Below, one piece after another: positions 1 to 10,420 of a stretch of DNA of 64,000 nt. The translations under genes and the position numbers were made by a program. Source of the DNA: Eurosta solidaginis (Eukaryota > Arthropoda > Insecta > Diptera > Tephritidae); contig NC_090319.1 of assembly GCF_040869045.1 (NCBI RefSeq), positions 373,193,601 to 373,257,600 of the forward strand, read 5' to 3'. The notes beneath the pieces are model-generated. The model saw nothing but the letters and a program-made list of their open reading frames with translations, was not told the DNA's origin and searched no databases. Each line of letters starts with the position of its first letter. Within the stretch, counting starts at the first letter, position 1.

Positions 1-65
1 ATCTATCTCGACTAGTTTATGCCGTTACGGATTACCGTTATGCGAACAAAGTTAACATACTCTTT
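1..65 (-). repeat. DINE-1-like element fragment
   Basis: The first bases match the hairpin-side end of the DINE-1-like copies seen later: a stretch reading 'cgttacggattaccgttatg' followed by 'aaagttaacatactc' is the counterpart of 43550-43590 in the copy at 42201-43611. It is cut by the window edge, so only the end is visible. Confidence 0.5.
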
Positions 66-189
66 ACGCAGTCAAGTTTATTTCCGCAACTTTGAGTGTT
101 GTTTAGTTAAAAATTATCTTGAATATGTACGTCTTATAGGTAGGATGCAGTTCTAAATATGTTGGTAGGGCTACACACTTTGTTTGAAA

Positions 190-410
190 TGGGTAAGGGA
201 AAAGGGAGGAGATTGAAAAAGGGAAAGTGAAATCAGGGAGGTAAAGAGAATCTGGGCGAGGAGGGAAACTGAAAGAAGAGAGTGCGGAAATGGATAAAGG
301 TAGGGAGTGCAAAAGAAATAAAGGGCATATATATAAAAGGTGTCAAAAAAGGGAAAATAAAAGGGTTAAGAAAGGGAAAGAAAAAGGGAGAAGGTGCGAA
401 AACATCATCA
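190..410. repeat. purine-rich low-complexity tract
   Basis: About 200 bases almost entirely A and G on the plus strand (runs such as gggaaagtgaaatcagggagg). The other strand resembles the CT-rich units at 2529-2676 and 4459-4680, so this may be an inverted, decayed copy of that block. No coding signal. Confidence 0.5.
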
Positions 411-429
411 AAATTTATGATGAAGATGC

Positions 430-960
430 TTCGCAATAACTAAAGCCAACTGGGAGCACTAAGAGAGGTAAAGTACTCTTCCACCTTCAGTGAAGGTCTC
501 CCCTTTCCTCTGCTTAAAAACTGCTGTGTCGACTTAAATACTCTCTTGGCCAGAGCGTTTTCATCCATTCGCATAACAGGACCTAGCCAGCGAACACTTT
601 GGGCTTTTATTTGCTGAAAGATCTTCAAATCTGCGAAAAGTGCTACATCTCGTCGTTAAACCTCCCCTCGAACCATAAATGTTCCGGAGAACTTTTCTGT
701 CAAACACTTCAAGAGATATCACGTCTTCTCTCGCCACCGTCCATGATTCTAAGCCTAACATTAAGATATGACTAGCTCTTGCAGAGCGAATTTGGTTCGT
801 AGAGAGAGGACTTTACAATTCATTGCCTAGTCAGTCCCAAGCAGCACTTGTTGGCAAGAGTTATTCTCCGTTTGATATTTTCACACGATTAAAGGCTGCT
901 TTGAAGTCGACATACAGGTTGTGAGTTGTATCGTCAAGATTGATAAGGACCAATGAGTTC
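430..960 (-). pseudogene. RTE-type non-LTR retrotransposon ORF2 C-terminal fragment
   Basis: On the minus strand several frames carry pieces of the C-terminal region of an endonuclease/reverse transcriptase ORF. Near 900 a remnant resembles the YVDFKAAF motif of the RT fingers/palm. Near 700-760 there is SLEVFDRKVLRNIYG, and near 560-620 QQIKAQSVRWLGPVMRMDE, matching the VFEKKVLRKI and QRLRWLGHVMR blocks of the better-preserved copy at 42524-43434. The pieces need frame changes and contain stops, and the catalytic YADD segment is absent, so it is dead. Assigned to RTE from the shared C-terminal blocks. Confidence 0.65.
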
Positions 961-1740
961 GCTGATGGCACAGATTAGAAGTGGAATATAAAATGGCAGT
1001 GAAATAGATGTGGAATGAAAACTGAAGAAGGGGAAATTCATGGGGAAGACCCACAAAAGATGGAAAAAAGAAGAAACAGTGAGAGTGAAAGCAGAAGGTT
1101 AGCTACAAATACATGGAGAGACAGATGCAGGGAAATCTGCACAGCGACGTAATATAGACTGGTTATAATTACTTTCGAATTATTTTTATGTTCTGCAAAA
1201 AGCCAGAAAGGGTTTACAAGTATCTCATTAATGTTTTGTACATTAAAAGCCTAAAAGCTTCTCTTCTACGCAAAGTTTTGGATCAGCCCTACCTTAGCGT
1301 CACCACAAGAGGACGCATCTTTCATTTACTAAATCTCCTGGCACATTCCTTAAAGCTATATGATGGAAGGTAATGCCCAGGTTTTAAGTACCGTTTAAGC
1401 AAGTTAATTGCAGTTTAACAATACCACTGTCTGATGAGCTAAGCTGTAGTTAGAATCGAAACCCAAAGACTGCGCCCAAGAAAGAAGATCTATGGGAAAG
1501 ATGTCTGCTCAGTGTTCTCCTTATAACTTACGTAAACAATGTTTATATCTGTTTATGCACTACTACCTCGTTAACAGGTAAATTTTTATGAAACTATGTA
1601 CATTGCTTACTAGATTTTAAGAATTTTTACAAGGTTGCCACATATTTGAAAGTTTTAAAAAATTAAATGAAATAGGAAAATATGGGCAAACGATACGCAA
1701 GTTTTTTGCGTCGTATTTCACCAAATATATCTCAAATTAT
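961..1740. other. no recognisable gene
   Basis: AT-rich sequence with short open frames only (for example 61 codons at 1188-1373) and no conserved motif, tRNA fold or terminal repeat that I can see. Probably decayed mobile DNA. Confidence 0.4.
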
Positions 1741-1870
1741 ATCACTTTCTTTCTCGTTCTCTTCCACTATATCTTCCGTTTTTATTCCTATTCTTATCCA
1801 TACCCAATTTTATTTATCTGCCTCCCACTTCCGAACCCATTCCCACTCCAACAAATGATCCCAATCCCAT
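1741..1870. repeat. CT-rich block, left part
   Basis: Pyrimidine-rich sequence (ttctttctcgttctcttcca and similar) interrupted at 1871 by a retroposon and resuming at 2193. It belongs to the same low-complexity domain as 2206-2676 and 4318-4680. Confidence 0.5.
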
Positions 1871-2192
1871 GCCCCCAGCGGGCTAGGGGGATTTGAATAT
1901 ACCAGCGGCATGTATGCCTGTCGTATGAGGCGACTAAAATACCAAATTGATTCAAGGGGATGTGTAGCGCAAGCCTTTCAAGGGGTTGCCAGCGCAATAT
2001 ATAGCCTCTTCCACCCAATTGTCAACGTCACCTAACCGTGGCGAATCCTGTTTCTTTAACAGCCAAGGCTCTGGCTACCCTAAGGTCCTCATGGATCCAG
2101 GGGTTGGAGCGTTGTATGGCCTAGAAGGTATCATGTGGGCAAACCAAATCATTTCCGAGATGATCGGGCTTGTACCTTAACACAACAACAAC
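1871..2192 (+). mobile_element. short retroposon (SINE-like) with TSD and CAA-type tail
   Basis: A 322-bp unit starts at gcccccagcgggctag and ends in a short ACAACAACAAC tail. It is flanked by a 13-bp direct repeat with one mismatch: ATCCCAATCCCAT at 1858-1870 and ATCCCACTCCCAT at 2193-2205, a plausible target-site duplication. A second copy with the same core (ccagcgggttaggg, cctgtcgtaagaggcgacta, ttgccagcgcaatatatagc) lies at 24003-24235. It has no long reading frame. It could be a true SINE or the 3' end of a longer LINE; I could not define convincing pol III A and B boxes by eye. Confidence 0.65.
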
Positions 2193-2205
2193 ATCCCACT
2201 CCCAT

Positions 2206-2676
2206 ACCCACTCCTACTTACACTCGTATTCTCATCTTTTTTCACTTCCATTCAGCCTCGAATTCCCACACCCACTTCCGCTCCATCTACCTCTAAATTT
2301 CCTCATATATGCAATCTCTTTCCAATTTCAATATCTTCGTTTTTATGAACCAACAAGAAACTATATGAAACTAACACAGGCACAATTTTTAAAAGTGCAT
2401 TCACCTTTATATTTAATATATAGCTAGATAATTGAGATGTTCTCATATGCAATAATATTCCTCTAGGCGATGTATCTTCTTTCTCAACAAACAGATGCAT
2501 TTGTCATAGTGAAGCTTTGCGAAAAACAATGTTGAATCTTCTTGCCTCTCCCTTTCCCTCGCCATGTTTCGTTCCTGTCTTTCCTCCGTATGTTCCCCTT
2601 TCACTTTCTCGTTTTTTCTCTCCTACTCCCGCATACTTCCTCTCTCACCATCTCCATTTTTGGGTTGGATTTTATA
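2206..2676. repeat. CT-rich block containing first tandem unit (left half)
   Basis: Pyrimidine-rich sequence. From 2529 (cttgcctctccctttccctc) to 2676 it matches 4459-4590. The matching right half of this unit lies at 4357-4447, on the other side of the long-TIR element, so the element split the unit in two. Confidence 0.55.
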
Positions 2677-2678
2677 TA

Positions 2679-4315
2679 AGGTGCCACGATTCAATTTGTA
2701 GATTAGTAGGGGTAGACCCCCTTAAAATCACCAAAATGGAATCCGCAGCTCTAGGAAACTCTTAGTTTATGAAGTATAAGCTTTTTAATTTCCAAATTTA
2801 ATAAAATTTCAACTTAAGTCCTGCACTTAAAATTCGGATTCGATAGCGGTATCAAAAGACGCGTATTTGCGTGAAGATTCAGAATGCGAAAGCAGAAACT
2901 ATATTTTTTATCTCGTTTAAAAGTTATTTGCGGAAAACCCGTCGATACTATTGTCGTTTTTTTCGTTGTTGCAATTAAACAAACGAAAACATATGAAGGT
3001 GGTGAATAGTGTTGCCAGCTCCGCAACAATATCTTTTTAACTTGGTAGAACATTATAAGGTAGTGGCACGTTGACATAAATGCAAACAAACATATCCTAT
3101 CAATGTATTTTGATTTTGTAAAACTCTTTGACGGGTTTGTTTAGAGGTGAGTCTTTATGTTAGTTTTCTTGTTGCCGGTGTCGGATCGGTTAAGGGTAAT
3201 TTTTTTAAAGGTGTTCTACGTAGAATTACTGTGCATGGCGTAGCCGGTGTTGGATCGGCTAAGGGTTATTTTTTTAAAGTCCGGCCGAAGGCCGCCTACG
3301 CTGAAGGGTGTACTACTCAGAAGGACATCACCGTGGCGGTAGCCACGGTTATACCACACACCCGGACTTCGCATGGCATAGCCCAGGGTTATTTTTTATA
3401 AGCGCGGCCTAAGGCCCCCTATGCAGAAAGGTGTTCTACGCAGAATTACTGTGCATGGTCACTATAAAGAGTTTTTCAAATTTTTGGTAAATACAGACTA
3501 GAAAAGTTAAAGATATATATACATCAGATGAAAGGTATTTTATAAGTTATTTTTCGATTTTTTTGTTTTTGAAATCCATCCACTAGTTTCGGAGATATTT
3601 TGATTTGAAAAATTCATAATTTCGCCTTTTGACATGGAATTACCCTCAAACCTTTCGTTTGCGCCAAAAAAGAAATATACCGTTGGAATCAGCGGAAAAA
3701 TCTCTATAAATTTCGATTTTTTAATTTTTTTTGACAAATGTATGTATTCTGCACTTAAGTCCCTTTTGCAAAATCCTTATCATAAAAAATTTTAATATTT
3801 ACTTAAAAATCTCGCGTTTCGGTAAATTAAATACATTGGTTTCAAATTATTCAGAGAATTACAAAAACAAAATACATTGATATTGTATGTTTGTTTGCAT
3901 TTATGTCGACGTGCCACCACCTTATAATATTCTACCAAGATAAAAAGATATTGTTGCGGACCTGGCAACACTATTCACCACCTTCATATGTTTTCGTTTG
4001 TTTAATTGCAACAACGAAAAAAGCGACAATAGTATCGACGGGTTTTTCGCGAATAACTTTTAAACGAGATAAAAAATATAGTTTCTGCTTTCAAATTCTG
4101 AATCTTGACGCAAATACGCGTCTTTTGATACCGCTATCGACATGTGCGACCCGAATTTTAAGTGGAGGACTTAAGTTGAAATTTTATTAAATATGGAAAT
4201 TAAAAAGCTTATATTTCATAAACTAAGAGTTTCCTAGAGTTGCGGATGATAATTTTGTGATTTTTTGGACCCCCTCCACACCTCGAAGAAAAAAAAGTTG
4301 AAAATCGTGGCACCT
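2679..4315. mobile_element. non-autonomous DNA transposon with ~450-bp terminal inverted repeats
   Basis: The left arm (2679 to about 3130) and right arm (about 3852 to 4315) are near-identical in inverted orientation. The mirrored frames at 2814-3089 (minus) and 3891-4190 (plus) are simply the two arms read outward-in and should not be called genes. The outermost bases are AGGTGCCACGATT, and both sides carry a flanking TA, consistent with a TA target-site duplication. The interior (3131-3850) has no transposase; it holds short GC-richer repeats and AT-rich sequence. Superfamily not determined. Confidence 0.75.
3147..3480. repeat. short internal repeats inside the long-TIR element
   Basis: The phrases ggtgttctacgyagaattac, actgtgcatgg and gccggtgtyggatcggytaag recur two or three times within about 330 bases, each followed by a T-rich gggttatttttt segment. 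Locally GC-richer than the surroundings. No product is evident. Confidence 0.55.
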
Positions 4316-4317
4316 TA

Positions 4318-4680
4318 TTCAAAATATCCCCCCCCCCTCCCCCCCCCCCCCTTTTTCTTCATCCCTTTCCTTCACTAGGTTCCTCTCCTTCCTACTTTTT
4401 CCTCGAAAAAGTCGCAACTTTTATCTCCATTTCCATAATTTTTTAAATCATCATACCATCTTCTTGCCTCCTCTCTCTTCCCCCCTCCATGTTTCATTCC
4501 TGTCTTTCCTCGGAGCTTCCCCCTTTCACTTTCTCAATTTTTCCCTCTGCTACCCCCGCTTAATTATTTTCTCAGCATCTCGCTTTTTTCTTCATCCCTT
4601 CTCTTCACTCTCCTTCCTCCTTCCTATCTTTCCGTCGAAAAAATCGTCATTTTTATCTCCATTTCTATAATTTTTTAAAT
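4318..4680. repeat. CT-rich tandem units and poly(C) tract
   Basis: Begins with interrupted C runs at 4328-4351. The segment 4357-4447 (cttcatccctttccttcact ... ataattttttaaat) is repeated at 4590-4678, and 4459-4590 repeats 2529-2676. The simplest reading is two ~220-230-bp tandem units, the first split by insertion of the element at 2679-4315. Confidence 0.6.
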
Positions 4681-5230
4681 TGGTTCATACGATCTTGAGT
4701 TATAAAGTTACCAACATATTTTTCATTTGCTTTTTTATAAGAGATAAACCTATTCAAAAGGCTGCCTAATAAATTTCAAACAAATCGCACCATGCTGGTT
4801 CACTTTTCTGAAAAGAATATTAGGCTTGTCTAGAAGGTCGGCCAGTGATTCACTTTCTCGAAAAAAAGTTTACCAAATACTAAACGTAGCCCTGCACCTA
4901 ATCCCGATTCTCAATTACTTAGAATAGGTTGTTCCTCCTAACGGAATTATAAGTTACTTTTTTTTTTTTAAACATATCGGCCCTTGGTTCACTTAGCGGA
5001 GAGATAATAAAGAAAACGGACCACATCGTTAATCTTAAGCATACCGGTGGCCCCATGAACGCACACACCAAATTTCATCAAAATCAGTCCAGTCGTTTAG
5101 GAGCAGTTCAATCACAAACACATGTACATATGAAATATATGTATTAAGATATTTCATCTATTCACAAAATATTTCAAAACATTCAAGCTTTTGTTCAATA
5201 TTCATATCACTGGTGTCTTCTTATTGGTTT
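4681..5230. other. intronic or downstream sequence with a repeat tail
   Basis: No exon is visible here. At 5068-5125 the phrase 'caaatttcatcaaaatcagt' followed by 'ccagtcgtttaggagcagtt' is a stock sequence of dispersed insect repeats. If the Osi6-like exon is real, this stretch lies in its first intron. Confidence 0.4.
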
Positions 5231-5260
5231 TGAAATCTTTCAGCATTTCAATTCTCTTAC

Positions 5261-5410
5261 CTTCAAACACAAAACCATTGAACGATCACCACAATCTTTA
5301 ACCATCTTCAAAGCACTAGTCAGCAAACTATCTGTTTCGGATACTTGATTGGTACCGGATGAAGCAGCACTGGTCGCCACCAAGGCGAATAAACACACAA
5401 ATTTGAACAT
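5261..5410 (-). CDS. Osi6: Osiris family protein, first coding exon (Osi6-like), partial
   Basis: The exon encodes exactly 50 residues from ATG at 5410 to a consensus donor (AAG|GTAAGA, GT at 5260-5259) in phase 0. It begins with a signal peptide (MFKFVCLFALVATSAASS) and continues into SLLTSALKMVKDCGDRS and MVLCLK, with Cys40 and Cys48 in the C-x7-C spacing of the Osiris (DUF1676) N-terminal region. Osiris proteins are insect-specific, usually secreted or endosomal-membrane proteins of cuticle-forming epithelia. The wording SLLTSALKMVKDCGDRSMVL is what I recall for Osi6; the family call is firm, the member call less so. No downstream exon is visible between 5260 and 1, so the first intron is at least 5.2 kb here. 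An in-frame upstream ATG at 5485 gives a lysine-rich leader incompatible with a signal peptide, so 5410 is preferred. Confidence 0.75.
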
Positions 5411-6880
5411 TTTCGCAGTATTTTTTTTTTTATATAAAATTTGTTGTTTTTTGAGTTTGTTCGTCTTCTTCTCTGCGCACTGCACAACTTTTTTAAATGC
5501 ACTTCCGGCTTATGTCACCGGATTTTTAAATCCTCTGTATTTGTCCTGATTGACTGCACAGCTTATCTGTTTATTTATTATTTTTTTTTGGTAATATCTA
5601 TTATATTTAGTTAAGCGATCGTACGATCGGTCAGAAGGCAACCGGTAAACTGTGACTAGGAGACGTTTGTGTATCGAGTTTTATTCCCAGCCTACAAACG
5701 AATGCGACAGTGAGTTTAAGCAAATGTTTTAATATAAACACGTACGAGTTCACTCATGTTCATACATACATATCGTACTGTTCATTATACGTGCATGTAT
5801 GTGTGTGACATACAAATACATGTGCATCGAGTTAATTTATATGTAAGCATTCTTGTCTATTTGTAAGTCAAATTGGATTGCATTCAATTGAGTTAGGTAA
5901 AACGTAATCGTGGTGAGAAAGCCACTTGTTTTGCAGACTTTTTTTTGTTATTCTTATTGTTATTGTTTGTAGAAAAAAGTTGATTGAAAAATGAAGTTCA
6001 CGGTGCGGCTTAATAGTTGCGTTTGTTGCTATTGTTGTTGTTTTGCATGTGTATAAGTAGACCAATACTAATACCACCCAACCGTCGGTCAGCAATTGCA
6101 GTTTGTAAATTGAGCTTATCTATGCTTGTTGCAATTGCACTGTACTGTGGGTCAATAGGCCTGAATCGTTAAGAAAAAATAATTAAAAGCCTCCATGATA
6201 TTTATTGTCTTAATGAAATGTTAGGCAATTTTTTAAGGACGACACAAGGTTTTCCACTAGCTCAGCTGTTTTAGTGGATTTCAAGTTATCGCTAGTGCTG
6301 ACTGCGGCACAGCAGCCACCAGCGAGAGCAAAACTTTGACTATCAAGTTTCCTTTCGAAATAATTCTCACTTATACGATATTCAGTGGAGCAGTTTCGTG
6401 TTTTAGTGCTCTTTTTGTGAAGAGAGGATTGTTCATGTGTAGGTTCTATTTGTTGTGCACACCTATATTTGTTACTAATTTCAAATGCAATGGAGTTTTG
6501 AAGGCAATATTATCACTGAATTCTACTATTTGGATCCCCGCTATCTTTTACTTTGCTTTTGTTTATATAGATTTCCCTGACTGAGCCTCTTGACAGTGGC
6601 CACTAGTTGCGGATTCTATTTTTTAAACCTTTCCTGGCGTACTTTTCCGATAAGACTACTTATGCCGGGAAGAGACCATCCAGCTGGCTTAAAGAGTATG
6701 TTCTCACTCTTCTGTGTTTTATTTCCGCTCTCTACGGAGCATGCAAATCACGGCAGTCGCCATACTTTTAAAACTAAACCGGCGTTGAAAATCTTCTGAT
6801 TCAGGAAAAGACGTTCTCATATTTCAGGCACATGTGTCGCAGACCACTGCCTAGCTATATATCTTTACAGGCTACCTTAA
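5411..6880. other. upstream region of the Osi6-like exon, no other gene seen
   Basis: AT-rich sequence with short microsatellite-like TTG repeats near 6020-6045. On the minus strand I see only weak TATA-like candidates (ttttatata at about 5427-5436, too close to the ATG, and gatttaaaaat near 5525), so no promoter is called. Confidence 0.35.
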
Positions 6881-6899
6881 AGGCATTAGAATCCAACGT

Positions 6900-7650
6900 G
6901 ATGAGATAGGATATCGTTCGGAAGTGTCAAGCCTCGCTTGCGTCCAAAAGGTATCTAAATATCTTCCTGGTCAGCGTTATTGAAAGGAAAGAATTTGAAG
7001 ATGGGATGGCCAGAAAATGTTTCGAAATGGACATAAGATAGGTGGTCAATTCCATACGACCAACGCTAGGTTATCCCCTGAGCAAAGTCGGGGAACATGT
7101 TATTAGGACAACAGACTTGCTGCGGACCAACTGGAATGTTTGCAAGATCTCATTGTCCTTACGGCCATCTCAAGCTAAAATGAGAATACTTATAGGTGTC
7201 ATATTGTGCCATTGCACCAATGCTCTGACGGTGGCGCATACGAACAAGATCCTTCTGCAGAAGTTTTCAGGTTGAGAAGAAAGAGGAGTCAATTCAGCGC
7301 TTTCTCTCTCAATGTCTGGTACTGAAAACAAGACGACTAAGATTTCTTTATACGACCTGACCCGTTTAGATTTTATTTTGATAATCTCATTGTCCTTACG
7401 GCCATGTTTGAATAGGGAAGCAACTAGCTTCCATCTCAAGCTAAAATGAGACTACTTACAGGTGTCATATTGTGCCATTGCACCAATGCTCTGACGGTGG
7501 CGCATACGAACAAGATCCTTCTGCAGAAGTTTTCAGGTTGAGAAGAAAGAGGAGTCAATTCAGCGCTTTCTCTCTCAATGTCTAGTACTGAAAACAAGAC
7601 GACTAAGATTTCTTTATACGACCTGACCCATTTAGATTTTATTTTGATAA
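6900..7650 (+). pseudogene. non-LTR retrotransposon RNase H/C-terminal tail, internally duplicated
   Basis: Plus-strand frames read like the end of a Jockey/R1-type ORF2. Around 7042-7180 there is VNSIRPTLGYPLSKVGEHV, the linker after RNase H. Around 7180-7380 there is a decayed tail that includes FLSQCLVLKTRRLRFLYDL, the counterpart of the usual 'hfLCqCpaL..rRlrfLg' zinc-knuckle block. Upstream stops and shifts are frequent (6600-7040). The tail is present twice (see 7147-7650). No functional protein is possible. Confidence 0.6.
7147..7650 (+). repeat. tandem duplication within a retrotransposon fossil
   Basis: 7147-7383 is repeated almost perfectly at 7384-7650. The second copy carries about 27 extra bases (gtttgaatagggaagcaact region near 7408-7435). 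Both copies contain atattgtgccattgcaccaa and ctgaaaacaagacgactaag. The few differences suggest a recent local duplication. Confidence 0.85.
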
Positions 7651-8819
7651 AGTTTTATAGCTACATATCTATGCTCTTTTACTTGGATTTTCCTATTTAG
7701 GATGGCAGCCTTGCCACCTATTTAAAAAAAAATATTAATACAAATAATAATTAAGTTAGTAATGGCAGCATCTTTGTTAAAGTGATGAAATCTTAGTTCA
7801 TTTTTCTACAGCAGGACTTTCACCTAGTTTTCCATTTAAATTTATTATATGTATATATATCCTATAGCATGTCAAAATCGGCAAAATACATTTGGATGAA
7901 TTTTGTTTACAGGAAATTCGCTGCACTCTAATGACTTTTACTAAGCTACTGCTATGTAGAATGTTTTTATAAGGCTACCATCTATTTCAACCTTTTTCAC
8001 TTAAATAAAAAATGTGAGTATGAACATCATACAAAAAGCATTTTACATAATTTTTCTATTAAACAGTTTTCAGTGCTACCACTTTATTTCAATGCAATAT
8101 ATTATTATTCAGAAGAATTTTTTAAGCAAACCTAAATCAAGTCGAGCTTTGCTCTGTCATCCAGTTATTGCAGCTTTCATACTGAATGATTTAAAAATTT
8201 CGAAGAATAAAAAATTTACTTGAAATTTTAACAAACCAAGCGAGCTTCTTGGCCCATAGTACTGTGCCAAAGTAATACAACTCGCTTTAAGAATATCAAT
8301 AACCAAAGTTTGGTGTGTGACTGCGTCTCTGATGTCGGAGCAGTAAAAAGTGTTTCAAGCTTTTTTAGTTGCAATTCTTGTTGATGTTTTGCGCCCCTTT
8401 ACACATCGACACTATTTACTGACAATGACATTGCAAAGCTTCATTACTCATGCTCATGTTTGCACATTTTTCTGAAAAAATTATGACTCGGCTAGATTTT
8501 CCAATTGGTTGGAGTAGCTTAGCCACTCTCGTAGCTCTCGTAGCAAAATAAATTGTTTTAGTTGTCACATATGCTACCAGTTATTGTCAACAGATATGCT
8601 TGTTTGTACTTTTTATGGATGTTCACAAGTCACGTGTCATGTAATGAGTGTTTTCATTTCAACTTTAGTACTCTTAGATTGGCGCGTAAATACTCTCCAT
8701 TTTACACTCTTCACCCATAGCAGTATGGATGCGAAAGTTGTACGATGATACCGTTAGCCCAGAGATGAGAACGATATACGTAGTCCATATATAATCATAA
8801 AGAAGATGTCGCACACAGG
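7651..8819. other. no recognisable gene
   Basis: AT-rich. Only short open frames (for example 8014-8223) without family motifs. Nothing with terminal repeats was recognised. Confidence 0.4.
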
Positions 8820-9640
8820 TCCAAAATTATTCCTTAATAAACGCAAAGTTATTGCAAAACAATCCCGAAATATTAAAGAGAGAGATAGTCTCGAAATAAT
8901 TCCAAAACTGGTCTAGAATTAGTTCAATTGTGATCATTGAAATAATCTCGTAATTTGTTATCTAAATAAGAAAAAAATCTGTAATTTTATAAAAACTAAT
9001 TTTTAATGCATTAACCTAAAAGCCAAGTCAAAATAGTCCTAGAAAAACTTGGAAATTGAGATAGTCTCAAATTATCCAATATGATTCCAAAAGCAACCTC
9101 GAAATTACTTAGAAATAGTCCCAAGTTGTGGCGAAATGATCCCAAAAAAGACACAACAAAATTTTTCCGAGATTTCTACGAAGTAATCATGGAAATATTC
9201 GAAAATGGTACAAAATAAGCCAAAAGGGTCCCGAAGTTAACACGAAATGATCAGGAAATAATTTCGAAATTATTTAATAAAAAATTTCAAAACTTGGCCG
9301 AAAAGGTCCAGCATAGAAACCGAAAGAGAGTCCTGAAGGGATCCTGATATAATCATATTCGTCTATGAAACCCAAAAACCAACTCGCAAAAGTTCCTAGC
9401 AAAACTCAGAAGATTATTACGAGAAAAGACTCGAAATATTGCGTATATTATTCCAAAATAAGAATATCTAAACTTCCCCAAGATTTCCACGACATTATCG
9501 TTAAAATATTAGAATAGTGTATAAAATAAATCATAATTCGTAACGAAATTATATCGAAATGGTTACAAAATAGTTGAGACGAATAGTCACGAAGTGATTT
9601 ATAAATTTTTTAACAACAGTCCCAAAACTGCAAAAAAGTT
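8820..9640. repeat. degenerate short-phrase tandem repeat
   Basis: Imperfect units of roughly 15-20 bases built on phrases such as tcgaaataattccaaaa, cgaaatgatcccaaaa and gaaatagtcccaag recur dozens of times. Unit length is irregular, so it is a decayed phrase repeat, not a clean satellite. No coding potential. Confidence 0.6.
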
Positions 9641-9849
9641 TTTCGTAAAGATTCCGAACATAACCCCGATTAGCTATGTAAATATATGTAGTAAAATACT
9701 GAAAGGGTACCAGAAGATTGTCTTGAAATTCTCCTAAAAACAGTCCGCAAATGGACAAGAAAGAGTCCTGAAATGATCTGAAAATGGGCGCAAATTATTT
9801 CACAAAAAAAAAAAAACACCCGAAACAATTCCAGACCTATGCGCAATAG

Positions 9850-10420
9850 CATCAATGCTGAAAATATATTATAGAATAATTCCGTCCAACTTGCAAATAC
9901 TAGAAGGCTTCTTAGACCAAGCTTAATTGCTGCCTGAAGATCTGAAAATTCTAGTAGCTGGAGATCTGACGTCGCGAGCGCAGGACACAAAATGTGCTCA
10001 AACGTTTCTTCATCCAACCTGCACTTTCCACATCTGCTGTTATTGCTGCGGCTTAACTGGTATGCATGTGACTCCAGAAGGCAGTGTTCAATTAGTACGC
10101 CCATCGGGAGCCTTAAGTCTTCTCTTTACAGAGATATGAGCCACGTTGTGAGTCTAATATCGTAGGATTTGTACATGATCTTAGAAATTTTGCAGCCCCG
10201 CTCTTCTATCCACGCCTTTCCTGCTTGATGGATCATATAAAACTCCAATTTTCTTTTGATTTCTCCCAAATGAATTTGCAATCTCATCGACTTTTTGATT
10301 GCTTTCTATCCCTTTTTGACCGAGAATCCAGTATAGATTTTTGGTTCGGCCTGAGCCGACATTCCGGATAAAGTAGTACTGTGTGATAATGTGCCTTGAT
10401 CGCCTCCGGACTGTCTACCT
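9850..10420 (-). pseudogene. non-LTR retrotransposon RNase H and zinc-knuckle tail
   Basis: Minus strand. The segment MGVLIEHCLLESHAYQLSR ... CGKCRLDEETFEHILC (start 10104) matches the C-terminal 'LTGHC..gsHayrlrl...C.kC..deETfeHiLCecpAL' block of Jockey/R1-clade ORF2. Upstream, 10140-10420 gives decayed RNase H linker in other frames. Frameshifts and stops throughout; no RT domain is left. Confidence 0.65.

Noticed and set aside
190..410. Purine-rich tract as a regulatory GAGA-factor region
   Set aside because: The runs are mostly GGGAAA-type with no clear GAGAG spacing, and it resembles the inverted CT-rich repeat elsewhere in the window.
2814..4190. Two similar ~90-100 codon frames (2814-3089 minus, 3891-4190 plus) looking like a divergent paralogous gene pair
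   Set aside because: They are the two arms of a terminal inverted repeat; the similarity extends beyond the frames into noncoding sequence up to the element tips.
5320..5502. Alternative frames and upstream ATG (5485) around the Osi6-like exon
   Set aside because: They lack a signal peptide and do not use the perfect donor in phase; the ATG at 5410 does.
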